From assembly GCA_014885115.2 (NCBI GenBank), contig WKLE02003279.1:1-10613 (forward strand): a DNA stretch of 10,613 bases, in the 5' to 3' direction. Position 1 is the stretch's first letter. Each line of letters opens with the position of its first letter. The DNA is from Asterionellopsis glacialis. Taxonomy: Eukaryota; Bacillariophyta; Plagiogrammaphyceae; Rhaphoneidales; Asterionellopsidaceae. The notes beneath the pieces are model-generated. The model was given only the letters and a program-made list of their open reading frames with translations, did not search any database and was not told where the DNA came from. Of this stretch, positions 1 through 8,573 are shown in pieces. The translations under genes were made by a program, and so were the position numbers.

Positions 1-6
1 ATGACG

Positions 7-696
7 TCAAATATGGATTTGGCACAAATCCGCAGGTGTCCCTGGTACTCGGACACCAAAGGTAAGCTCATTTTGGTACATACCTGTACCAGAGTACGGT
101 TGGGTAGGACTATGAGTGAATGTAGTCGTAGCTAGTACAGGTGCCTGTGATGAAGAGAAAAACAAAGAGAGTGTACATGGACGGGGTATTTTAACCCTGC
201 TACGTATCGTGTTTGCAGAAATGCTGAAATCAATGTCTGCACCAAATCCAAATTTGGTAAGAACACTGGCATGTAACTATTTATAGGTGCTTGGTAGTGG
301 TCCCTTTGTTTTGTTCTTAAGGGAAGCATACTGTAGGGCCAACTCATGTGTAATAAGTTCTTTTTTGTATTCAACTTCAAGACGTCTGGCCACTGTGCTT
401 TGTTTTGGACGTCCACCCTTGCCTTTAAAATCTTTGCTGTAATTGTTTGTTTGTGTTTCTCCTTTTTCCTCATTTTCTTTCTCCTTTTGGTTTCTTACAA
501 TTGTCTTCAACCTATTGTACAAGTGCGATCTTGTAAGCCATGGATACACCCGCCTGTTTTTTTGAACAAACTTGATAACTTTGCCATTTTCTAAATTTTG
601 TTGTTGTAATTTGTAAAGTTCATCAGAAAGTTTCCTGACAACATTTTGCCTGTCAGCCTTTGCAGTTGGACTCAACATTACAGGAATTATCTGCAT
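7..696 (-). pseudogene. AT-hook/HTH DNA-binding protein of transposon-associated type, broken by one stop codon
   Basis: The frame opens at an ATG at 696-694 and runs 139 codons to a TAG at 279-277. The same frame then stays open to a TGA at 9-7. Residues about 45-66 (RRVYPWLTRSHLYNRLK) look like a helix-turn-helix. Residues 93-100 (GKGGRPKQ) hold an AT-hook GRP core in a basic stretch. The 27 residues just after the TAG (ending FSISANTIRSR) read like a second HTH. From memory, diatom genomes carry many proteins with a GGRPKGTT-like hook followed by a segment ending in TIRSR, often in or near DNA transposons. I infer a once-continuous ORF inactivated by a nonsense mutation. Past the TIRSR segment the family resemblance fades. 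A pyrimidine-rich stretch ending in CAG (about 151-160) and a GTATGT (about 84-89) could be splice sites there. No DDE catalytic core is visible, so calling it a transposase would go too far. Confidence 0.55.
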
Positions 697-744
697 TAAT
701 TTATAAATCGAAAACCAAAAAACAATTGGTGTGGCCGCATTTGT

Positions 745-800
745 GTTAAGATTTTCAATTCAAAATTCAAATTTCAAAATCAATTCAAAATCTTACCAAC
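745..800. repeat. AT-rich imperfect inverted repeat
   Basis: The left arm begins gttaagattttcaatt and the right arm, read on the other strand, begins gttggtaagattttgaattg. The arms share TAAGATTTT and AATT blocks, with a tract of alternating AATTC/AAATT between them. It lies about 50 bp upstream of the broken AT-hook/HTH ORF and next to GTGTGGCCGCA at 730-740. It could be the 5' leader or an end of the element carrying that ORF. No target-site duplication was identified. Confidence 0.45.
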
Positions 801-923
801 ACTATTTCTTTACATTTTCTTGCCCCTTGGTTTCTATTTTCTGGCTACAGATTATTTGTAAACATATAGAGACCTATAACACATAATAGATACTAAAAGG
901 ATGATTGTTGGGTTTGAATGTAT

Positions 924-955
924 AGCAATTTACAATCTTGAAGATTGTAATTGCT
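924..955. repeat. Near-perfect palindrome, about 15 bp per arm
   Basis: Arms agcaatttacaatctt (924-939) and aagattgtaattgct (941-955) are reverse complements apart from one extra T in the left arm. They are separated by a single G. This would extrude as a tight AT-rich cruciform. No gene explains it. It could be a MITE remnant, a transcript-end signal or a protein-binding palindrome. Confidence 0.6.
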
Positions 956-1166
956 TCATAGCTGTATTGCACAATTTAAACAAAAGTGAGATTGTTTCTG
1001 TCTGGTAAACAATGGCAAATAGTACTTGTTTTAGTGTAATAGGTTTATTGTTGTGTTCTTTAGGTTGACCAAATTTTTTAAAGTAACTACGGGATGCTGG
1101 AATTTTTTTTTCAGCTAAGGCATTAATTTTTTATAAGACTGAAATTCGGTGCGCAAAATACAAAAG

Positions 1167-1246
1167 GTATCAAAATCATGGCACGACGAACAAGCAAAAG
1201 ATACCCTGTTGATTGTTGTGGTGTTTTTTTTTCTCATAATTTGCAG
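1167..1246 (+). other. Candidate 5'-UTR intron of the orphan gene at 1266
   Basis: A donor AAAAG|GTATCA at 1166/1167 and an acceptor after a T-rich tract (ttctcataatttgcag, AG at 1245-1246) define an 80 bp GT-AG interval. It ends 19 bp before the first ATG of the downstream ORF. The size fits the other introns in the window. The call rests on splice signals only. Confidence 0.35.
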
Positions 1247-1265
1247 AAACATTTACCATTCTGTA

Positions 1266-1838
1266 ATGGCTGACAGACAGGACATCAATGAAGTTTATAA
1301 AACACTTCATACCCATGAACTGGATCAAGCTACTATTGAACAGTGGCCAAGCAAAGTTGTCAAGGCTTGCATTTGCATCACATCAATTGATGTAATGGTG
1401 GCCACCCCCATCAAGAACAGGTCAGTTCTGATGAACAAGAAAGAAACCTTTGAGACAAACTTCTGGAGGGAGGAGTATCTCCATGCAAAAGCAGACAAAG
1501 ATTTTTTTGTGGAGTACCAGGATGCCAACTGTGTCTGGTCAAAGATGCAGGAAAAGCTGCAAGATTTTGGTGAAGAGTTTGAAGATTTATTGTTCAAAAT
1601 GGACGATGTCCAGGACAATGTTGACCGTGACTTGAAACCTGACTATAAAACATATCAAAAAGCAGAGGAGTACAAAATGAAGTTAAAAGAAGAGTCCATT
1701 AAACTGTTGGAGTTTGCAAGGAAGGCGCAGAAGGAGAAGGAGGTTGAGTGGACACAGAGCCAGCATAAAAAAGATTCCGTGCACGGATGCAGCAGTGTCA
1801 GGCACGTTCAAAACTCACTGCAGAAAAAGACAAATTAA
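1266..1838 (+). CDS. Unrecognised orphan coiled-coil protein, probable frame break near its C-terminus
   Basis: The first in-frame ATG is at 1266. The frame is open further upstream, but only through a GTG and across the likely intron. The ORF encodes 190 residues ending at TAA 1836-1838. I do not recognise the family. The first ~65 residues are mixed and hydrophobic (SKVVKACICITSIDVMV). Residues from about 70 on are highly charged and helical (WREEYLHAKADKDFF, then LQDFGEEFEDLLFKMDDVQ and AEEYKMKLKEESIKLLEFA), consistent with a coiled coil. After the A6 run at 1767-1772 the current frame gives an atypical tail. The frame shifted by one base instead continues a charged helix (LTAEKDKLSKKRYTL) to a TAA at 1859-1861. 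It may be a decaying gene, a mobile-element passenger or a sequencing indel. There is no transmembrane segment and no known catalytic motif. Confidence 0.45.
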   Translation: MADRQDINEVYKTLHTHELDQATIEQWPSKVVKACICITSIDVMVATPIKNRSVLMNKKETFETNFWREEYLHAKADKDFFVEYQDANCVWSKMQEKLQDFGEEFEDLLFKMDDVQDNVDRDLKPDYKTYQKAEEYKMKLKEESIKLLEFARKAQKEKEVEWTQSQHKKDSVHGCSSVRHVQNSLQKKTN

Positions 1839-2177
1839 GCAAAAAAAGGTACACCTTGTAATAAAGCTGGTTCTGCGGGATGAATCCAAGAACAAAAAGC
1901 GAACAATACCAACCCAAGATTGAATGTTAAAAATTGGTATTGAATATTGAAGGTGGGAGCATCCCAAAAAAGGGGATGAGAAGAATGGATCATACGGTAG
2001 CAGATAACCTAAAATAAAGAAGTCTTGTTGGAATTGGAACTAACCAATGATTTAGTAGAATTAGTCTTGTAGGAATTGAAGATACAAGAGTAAAACAATT
2101 CGACCGCCAAAACAAAGACTATGACATAATCATAAAAAGAACTACTTTCCAGCGGTATGATAATTCGGCAATAATGC

Positions 2178-2447
2178 ATGATTCTAGAAGTAAATCAACA
2201 ACCAAATAGCCAAAAATATAAGACTGAGCAGTCTTTTTTGGAAAAAATTGATGATGTCGAGGAACAATTTGCTGACGTATATGACGATGGTCCAGTAACA
2301 GTAGATTTACATTTGAATGATGACAGAACCACTTGTGTACATTTCAGATATTTTTTTTGCCAAAAATTGAAAAAAAGCTATTATCTTTGTACCCTCCAGA
2401 CAGGTCAATATATTGGTCCCCACTTTATAGGTCCGACACGGCTGTGA
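2178..2447 (+). CDS. Weak 89-codon ORF, hypothetical
   Basis: ATG at 2178, with an in-frame TAA two codons before it, to a TGA at 2445-2447. The first half is acidic (EKIDDVEEQFADVYDDGP). The second half is unremarkable and contains a T-rich low-complexity stretch. A possible 3' splice site (tacatttcag, about 2337-2346) lies inside it. I recognise no domain. It could be a decayed gene fragment or chance. Confidence 0.15.
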   Translation: MILEVNQQPNSQKYKTEQSFLEKIDDVEEQFADVYDDGPVTVDLHLNDDRTTCVHFRYFFCQKLKKSYYLCTLQTGQYIGPHFIGPTRL

Positions 2448-2550
2448 AGTATGAAAGAAAAGCTTTCGTTTGGATGTCTAACTTTGAAATACCGACTACC
2501 GACCGAAATTGATCAAGTTCTGGTGAGTTTTTGTTGATTTGTGTACATTT

Positions 2551-2582
2551 CGTGGTTCAAGGTGGTACCGTGGTTCAAGGTA
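2551..2582. repeat. Tandem direct repeat, 18 bp period
   Basis: cgtggttcaaggt occurs at 2551-2563 and again at 2569-2581, about 1.8 copies of an 18 bp unit. It lies some 240 bp upstream of the LENG8 start codon, so it could fall in the promoter. Confidence 0.6.
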
Positions 2583-2588
2583 GTTTTT

Positions 2589-2655
2589 GACTAGTACCTG
2601 GTAGGACCTACGAGTGTAGGACTACCGTAGTCTAGAGGAACTAGTCGAACTAGTC
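2589..2655. repeat. CTAG-rich palindrome cluster upstream of LENG8
   Basis: Four CTAG tetramers occur in about 65 bp (in gactagtac, gtctagagg, aactagtcg, aactagtct). An imperfect hairpin is formed by ggtaggacctac (2600-2611) and gtaggactacc (2616-2626). A related string, gtaggactatgagtg, occurs near 104-118 at the left edge, suggesting a small dispersed repeat. The function is unknown. Confidence 0.4.
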
Positions 2656-2816
2656 TCCGTGTTGAATCTCGGATCGCGGGCACACGGCATTAAACTGGAA
2701 CATTCGGTACCGGTTCTCTCTTTCTCAAAATCCCACAAAGCCTCCCGTAGAAGAAGAAGTTGACACAGCAGCAACACTGGACAGTCACTGCCTTCAGACT
2801 TGGAAGTGTCAACATC

Positions 2817-5576
2817 ATGTATTCACAATATCAAAGGTATCAACCAACAAACAATGCAAGTACAACCGTATCAGCTCAATGGACTGGAAGTCAATGGGTG
2901 ACACCATCATCAAGCTCATCATCACCGATGCCGACATCGGCGACATCAACTCCGAATAATTCTGCTGTCGTACAATCCAGTACATATTCGTCGTACAACA
3001 ACAATGATCGTATTTCACAAAACACGAAACCCACGACTGCAACAGCAGCGGCGACAACAACAGTTCCAAATGCAGAATTATCACAAATGTATACCAAGTA
3101 TTATCATCAATGGAATAATAAATCACAAGAACAAAATAGATTAGCTAGAACACTTCCTCCAAACACTTCACAAAGAGATGAAGCCGAACGAGCATCACAA
3201 TGGGCTGATTATTATGCACAGCAAAGTAGTGCTGCTGCTCATTTTTATGCTGGATCAGCTCATGGTGGGACGTCACCACCACCTTTACCACCACCACCAC
3301 CTGCGGACAATGCAGCTTCAAGTATTAATAATTGTGTTCAGCAGCAGCAGCAGCAGCAGCAACCTCAACACCAGTACCAGATACAACGACCTCAACCCCA
3401 ACAACAACTGCAACAGCAACAGCCAGTAAACAATAATACAAAAAAATTTCCTTCTCGTTGGGATCGAGGTCCTCCGGCATCTATTAGTGAAACACAAACA
3501 CCGGCAGCACCAGCATGGCAGAGACCAACACAGCAACCTCAACAAACTCAAATTCAGCCGCAGCTACAGCAGCAACCACAAGCTCCAGACGGAATGAAAA
3601 ACTACGTTCATAGATGTTTGTCAAGATGCAATACAGATTCACAACGTACTACCGTCCAAAAACAAATTGAACAACTAATATCTAATGCAATTCAAACAGG
3701 AACTATGCATACCATGAATTGGGATACTGTCGATTTGATACCTGTACCTGGTGAACGGCAAGGATTAAATTTGGGAGAAGGTGGAGTTGGAGGACGTCAT
3801 CTTCAGCAGCAGCAACAACAACAGCATCTACAAAATTATCAACATCATCCACCACCACCTGTTCGAGATCCAAGACCTATGAAGAAAGCTCGAACTACTC
3901 CCGTCAGCAGTAGTTACAACAACAACGATACTAATTATTATGGACCTAGCACTAGTAGTACTGACGAAAGTCCTTCTAGGAAAAGTGCTCCAAACTTTCA
4001 AGGTAGCAACAAGAATAATCATCAACAGATTTCCCAAGTTGGTTATTACGGACCAAGCAGCAGTTGCGGTAACAGCGTGAATTCTCAAGACTCTAATAAT
4101 TATTATGGTAACCATGGCAACAAACAACAATCACAACAGCAACGAAAGCACCAGCAACATAAAAAGAAAAACAAGACCAGCAGCAGCGATGAGAAAAAAT
4201 ATGGATATTACGGTGATGTGAATAGGAACGACAGTTTTGGAGAAACGGAGGATGACTTTATTTCTCTTCCTGGTAATAGCAACAAGGGTACAAAGAATCA
4301 ACAACAGTCCAACAAGAAAAAGCAGAACAAGAATAACAAGAAGCAACAACAATACAAATTAGATGGGTTTAATCGGACAACAGAAAAAATGGCAAAACGG
4401 GCTGATCGGTTTTCAGGGAAAGGTGGGATTGCTTCTGCAGCAGGGGCACCAACAGCGGCATCAGGAAAAAATGTTGAAAGGTATATGGGAAGAGCTGTTA
4501 TTGGAGGTTCACAACGTAGGTTAGATGAAACAGATTATGTTCAAATGACTGTTAAGGGTACGTGCTCTACATTAGAAAAAGAATATTTGCGTCTCACAGC
4601 TCCACCACGTGCCGAATTGGTACGTCCAAAACATATTTTAGAACAGCACTTGCAAAACTTAAAGTTGGAAAGAGCAAGAAATAAGAATACTGAATCGTCA
4701 CCACATCAAAAGAAGAATAGAGATTATGCATGGTTTTGTTCACAGTTTAAAGCATTACGGCAAGATTTGACTGTTCAACGGATTAATGATGTTGTCACTG
4801 TTGACACGTACGAAACTCATGCTCGTGTAGCCTTGGAAGAGGGTGATTTGAACGAATATAACCAGTGTCAAACACAACTCAAGGAATTATACAGAATGCT
4901 TTCATCACCACCATCAGATACTTCTTCTTCGAGAAAGGAAGCTCTGAAGAACCAAAATGAATTTATTGCGTATCGAATCATCTATTATGTATTTTTAACA
5001 GGCAATAAAAAGTACGATGGTGGTTCTTCTGATTTGCTTAAGATTATGTTATCCCTCACTAACGACCAGCGTGAAGATCCCTGTATCCAACATGCTTTGA
5101 AAGGTAAGTGATCTATGACCCCTTCTGATGTACACTCGTTTTGTATTTCGTTTTATGTTTTAGTATCATTTGCAATAGTGACTTGTCTGACCAGTGCCCC
5201 TATACATGCACTCGCTCTGTTTCATTTCTGTTTCTTCTTCACAGTCCGCGTTGCAGTTGCAGAATTTGATTATCATGCTTTTTTTCGCTTGCAAGACTCT
5301 TGTCCCAACTTGGGTGCTTTTTTGATGGATATCATGGTACCCCAAGTCCGCTTTGGAGCCCTTCAACGAGTGTGCAAGGCGTTTCGTCCATCTATACCGG
5401 TAAAATTCATCTTGAATGAGTTAGGTTTTGATGCCGATGATTCTTCACAACTTAAAGAAGGACAGGAATGGCTAATCAGTCATGGATGTGTTTTAAGCAC
5501 CGATGAGGAAACTTTACTCACCAAGGACAGTGCAGTTACCGAGAGCAACTTGACCAAGAAGAGCTCCCTGATCTGA
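2817..5576 (+). CDS. LENG8: LENG8/Thp3/SAC3A-type SAC3-GANP domain protein with long Q/N-rich N-terminus
   Basis: Two exons, 2817-5103 and 5245-5576, encode 872 residues. I start at the first in-frame ATG (2817). The frame is open further upstream but has no ATG. Residues about 1-255 are Q/N/S/P-rich, with eight consecutive Gln near residue 175. Residues 260-312 (MKNYVHRCLSRC to NWDTVDLIPVP) match the short motif found before the SAC3 domain in LENG8/SAC3A proteins. A second low-complexity stretch with basic patches (KKAR at 356-359, Lys/Gln-rich segments near 445-520) may carry nuclear localisation signals. The SAC3/GANP domain starts about 581 (GTCSTLEKEYLRLTAPP), with RQDLTVQ about 647 and ETHARVALEEGD followed by NQCQTQLKELY. 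It continues into exon 2 with HAFFRLQDSCPN, then FRPSIPVKF and a winged-helix-like end. Yeast Thp3, paired with Csn12, acts in transcription elongation and splicing. A nuclear mRNA-biogenesis role here is inferred from the family. Ortholog assignment is strong; exact function is not. Confidence 0.9.
3339..3362 (+). repeat. CAG microsatellite coding for polyglutamine in LENG8
   Basis: Seven CAG codons plus a CAA give eight Gln in frame. Interrupted Gln-rich tracts with mixed CAA/CAG codons follow. The uninterrupted CAG stretch is likely to vary in length between strains. Confidence 0.85.
5104..5244 (+). other. LENG8 intron, 141 bp
   Basis: Canonical donor AAAG|GTAAGT at 5103/5104. The acceptor follows a pyrimidine tract (tttctgtttcttcttcacag, AG at 5243-5244). 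Splicing in phase 1 joins HALK to VRVAVAEFDYHAFF, restoring the conserved SAC3/GANP continuation. Reading straight through would stop at a TGA two codons into the intron. Confidence 0.92.
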
Positions 5577-6632
5577 TCTTCCTCCTTTGCAACTTCTTGT
5601 CATTTTTTTGTTTTTATTTGGGATTCTCCCTTTTGTTTTTATTCTTTTCTCTACAAGCACAAGCACAATCATTTATACACCAACCTGTGTCCCTGACGCG
5701 TATACACGTTTCTTTTACCGAAGATCACCAAATTTCTATTGTTTCGACACAGAATCTCATTACGAGAGATGTTTTATTTTGATTTTGAAGGCTGATACCG
5801 TATTTGCAGATTTATGTTTGTCTATCAGCAAGTGCAGTATACACGTAATACTTTATCGGAGAATGTTTCTTGGTAGTCTGCGCCGCGAGAGCAGTTGTTT
5901 GCTTTACAAGCTTGATTGATATGACAATTTCATGGTGTATGTGACGAGACCCTGCTTTACAGATCTTTGAATCCTATTTGATATGCTTGTTGATCTAAGC
6001 TGCTCACTATGATACAGCAGTTGCAAGTCAATCTTTTAGTCCAATTGAAAATCTTTTGTATCGCCTGCCTCCAATGGAGGGTAACTCCAACATCGTTTTC
6101 ATCAAGATCAGGTTCAGCTCGAACGTCTATTCCCAGGTCAAAAGAATAAAGTCTTTTGGCCGCTACAACGGATTGAAACGGAGAGAGAAACTGCTGGACC
6201 ATGTATATCTGATAAACGAAAGCGATTCAATCGATGCGCGATCTGACATCTGCACTAGGTGAAAGAAAGCTGAAGCATTACAAGGTAGGATGGACATGCC
6301 GTTTTCAAATACTTATACTATTAAGGCCACTATCATCATCTATATTTCCAAGCAAAGGCTAGTGCAACCTCTAGATTCAAAATTCATTTTTGGAGAACAG
6401 AAGAAGAGTATTTGCTCTGTGGACACTGGAAGATAAAGGCCTGATCTTGACAACTCTAATTAGTTCCTAAATATTAATTGTATATCTTTTAGATTTATTT
6501 ATACACGTAGTATGCAAGGCTTGTCCACTGTACCGGCACTTTGTCTATCGTCTTAGCCTATCTTTAAAAAGGAACTTTTACTTCCTATTTTAGTGGAGAT
6601 CCTAATAAAGTTCTAGATTCGTATCGGTCAAA
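5577..6632. other. Convergent intergenic region between LENG8 and fabG
   Basis: It holds the 3' ends of two genes facing each other. The first ~100 bp after the LENG8 stop are T-rich, as expected of a 3' UTR. An AATAAA-like motif reading towards LENG8 was not identified. The only coding-like stretch is around 5957-6262, open on both strands with no recognisable domain. No tRNA or known RNA was seen. Confidence 0.55.
5957..6202 (-). CDS. Weak 81-codon ORF, hypothetical
   Basis: ATG at 6202-6200, stop at 5959-5957. The residue mix is plausible for a protein (FDLGIDVRAEPDLDENDVG, then LHWRQAIQKIF), but I recognise nothing. The plus strand over the same bases is also open (6056-6262, and upstream to a TAA near 5996) without an early ATG. 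At most one strand is coding. A single exon of an unrecognised gene and a chance ORF in the convergent 3'-UTR region are both possible. Confidence 0.2.
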   Translation of the reverse strand: MVQQFLSPFQSVVAAKRLYSFDLGIDVRAEPDLDENDVGVTLHWRQAIQKIFNWTKRLTCNCCIIVSSLDQQAYQIGFKDL

Positions 6633-7876
<1,244 letters not shown>

Positions 7877-8010
7877 GATGTTACAGTTTTCTTGACTTTC
7901 AAACGATGATGATAATTATAATTATTTTGGCCTGACTTTGTTTTGAGAAATAAAATAGCTGCTTTTATAAGAGAAAGATTCAAATTGGTGGTTGGGTGAT
8001 GAGGTCTTCT

Positions 8011-8146
8011 CCAACTTCCGTCGCGCTCTACAGCCAGTTGGGATGCGAACCCCTATGGAGGGGTTCGCATTGACCTCTCTGGGAAGGTCCGCGGTACTTT
8101 TGGTGGCACTACACAGAAAAAAGTACAGCACCAGTATCCGGGTGCT
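8011..8146. ncRNA. Run of five consecutive stem-loops upstream of fabG, candidate structured RNA
   Basis: Five perfect inverted repeats tile the stretch with almost no bases between them. They are 8011-8016/8036-8041 (ccaact), 8043-8054/8059-8070 (12 bp, atgcgaacccct, 4-base loop), 8072-8076/8085-8089 (gacct), 8094-8101/8119-8126 (gtactttt) and 8127-8132/8141-8146 (agcacc). The fourth and fifth abut exactly. GGGTG (7994-7998) and CACCC (8165-8169) could close the set. The block is more GC-rich than its surroundings and lies 135-270 bp upstream of the fabG ATG. No strand is favoured. It does not fit a tRNA cloverleaf, and I saw no snRNA or SRP motif. The 12 bp hairpin is well beyond chance; the others are individually weak. 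It could instead be a DNA palindrome cluster or repeat fragment. Confidence 0.4.
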
Positions 8147-8193
8147 TTCAAACATTTTAAGCGCCACCCGCCCATTAAGGTTCGGCGGCTTCG

Positions 8194-8230
8194 CCTCCTC
8201 CCTCCTTTTTCTTTCTTTTTCTCCCTTCCT
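8194..8230. repeat. 37-base pure pyrimidine tract
   Basis: An unbroken C/T run on the plus strand (purines on the minus strand), just beyond the hairpin run. It is preceded by a small GGCG-gctt-CGCC stem (8184-8195). It could be a promoter-type homopurine tract for the minus-strand fabG, or a polypyrimidine tract before tgtatctag on the plus strand. Confidence 0.6.
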
Positions 8231-8573
8231 GTGTATCTAGAGCTAATTTTTTCGGACCCCTGACATATTCGAACCATCTCGGAACTGAGCATAGTTGTTG
8301 CAGATTGATTTTCGGAGTCCCGAGCACAACGGTCTATCAAAAAGCATTGTTGACCATAAAGTGCATCAATAATAAACAATGTTTTGAGTGCAACCTGCCT
8401 TCCCAAAAGGCCGTAGAGTCAACTTGTCACTGGGTCGATTGAAATTTATCACGTCGAATATTCGTAACACGGTCGATTTTTCTTCATTGCCAATATCCAC
8501 TATTTGAAGTCTTCATAACATTTTCTTTGCATATCATAGAAACCCTTGCCCATAATACATTCCATGTTGATTC
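8231..8573. other. Non-coding stretch, nothing recognised
   Basis: There is no convincing ORF. One imperfect long-loop inverted repeat pairs ctcggaact (8278-8286) with agtcccgag (8316-8324), 8 of 9 positions. The right end is probably the 3' UTR of the small minus-strand gene that stops at 8574. Confidence 0.4.

Larger units (their letters stand above)
1862..2816. other. Region between the orphan gene and LENG8, no recognised gene
   Basis: No recognised coding sequence. It holds near-identical 14-16 bp segments (agtcttgttggaattg at 2021-2036 and agtcttgtaggaattg at 2063-2078), a 13 bp direct repeat ttgtgtacatttc (2333-2345 and 2539-2551), one weak ORF at 2178-2447 and a repeat/palindrome cluster at 2551-2660. 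The last few hundred bases must include the LENG8 promoter and 5' UTR. No TATA box was recognised. Confidence 0.5.

Noticed and set aside
1149..1265. N-terminal extension of the orphan gene starting at GTG
   Set aside because: GTG starts are not expected in a nuclear gene, and the segment contains a splice-acceptor-like tract translated as VVVFFFLII. The ATG at 1266 is preferred.
2760..2816. LENG8 start at TTG 2760
   Set aside because: It is only an open stretch without ATG. The first ATG in frame is at 2817.
2815..4352. Several antisense ORFs opposite LENG8 and one in another plus frame
   Set aside because: They mirror CAA/CAG/AAC-rich codons as Leu/Val/Ser low-complexity runs and show no domain, so they are shadows of the real gene.
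5587..5919. 110-codon plus-strand ORF after LENG8
   Set aside because: It is Phe/Leu-rich because it translates a T-rich 3' UTR, with no domain and no support in the other frames.
8060..8100. SRP RNA helix 8-like gacctc...gggaa
   Set aside because: The conserved symmetrical-loop motifs of SRP RNA (GGAAACGGAGCAGGTC type) are absent from the window.
8262..8285. tRNA T-arm-like ggttcgaat on the minus strand
   Set aside because: The flanking bases do not form a five-pair T stem and no D or anticodon arm is found at the right spacing.
8053..8406. 117-codon minus-strand ORF across the hairpin run
   Set aside because: It starts at TTG and its sequence follows the pyrimidine tract and hairpins (KKKEKGGRRRSRR). 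No protein-like features were seen.
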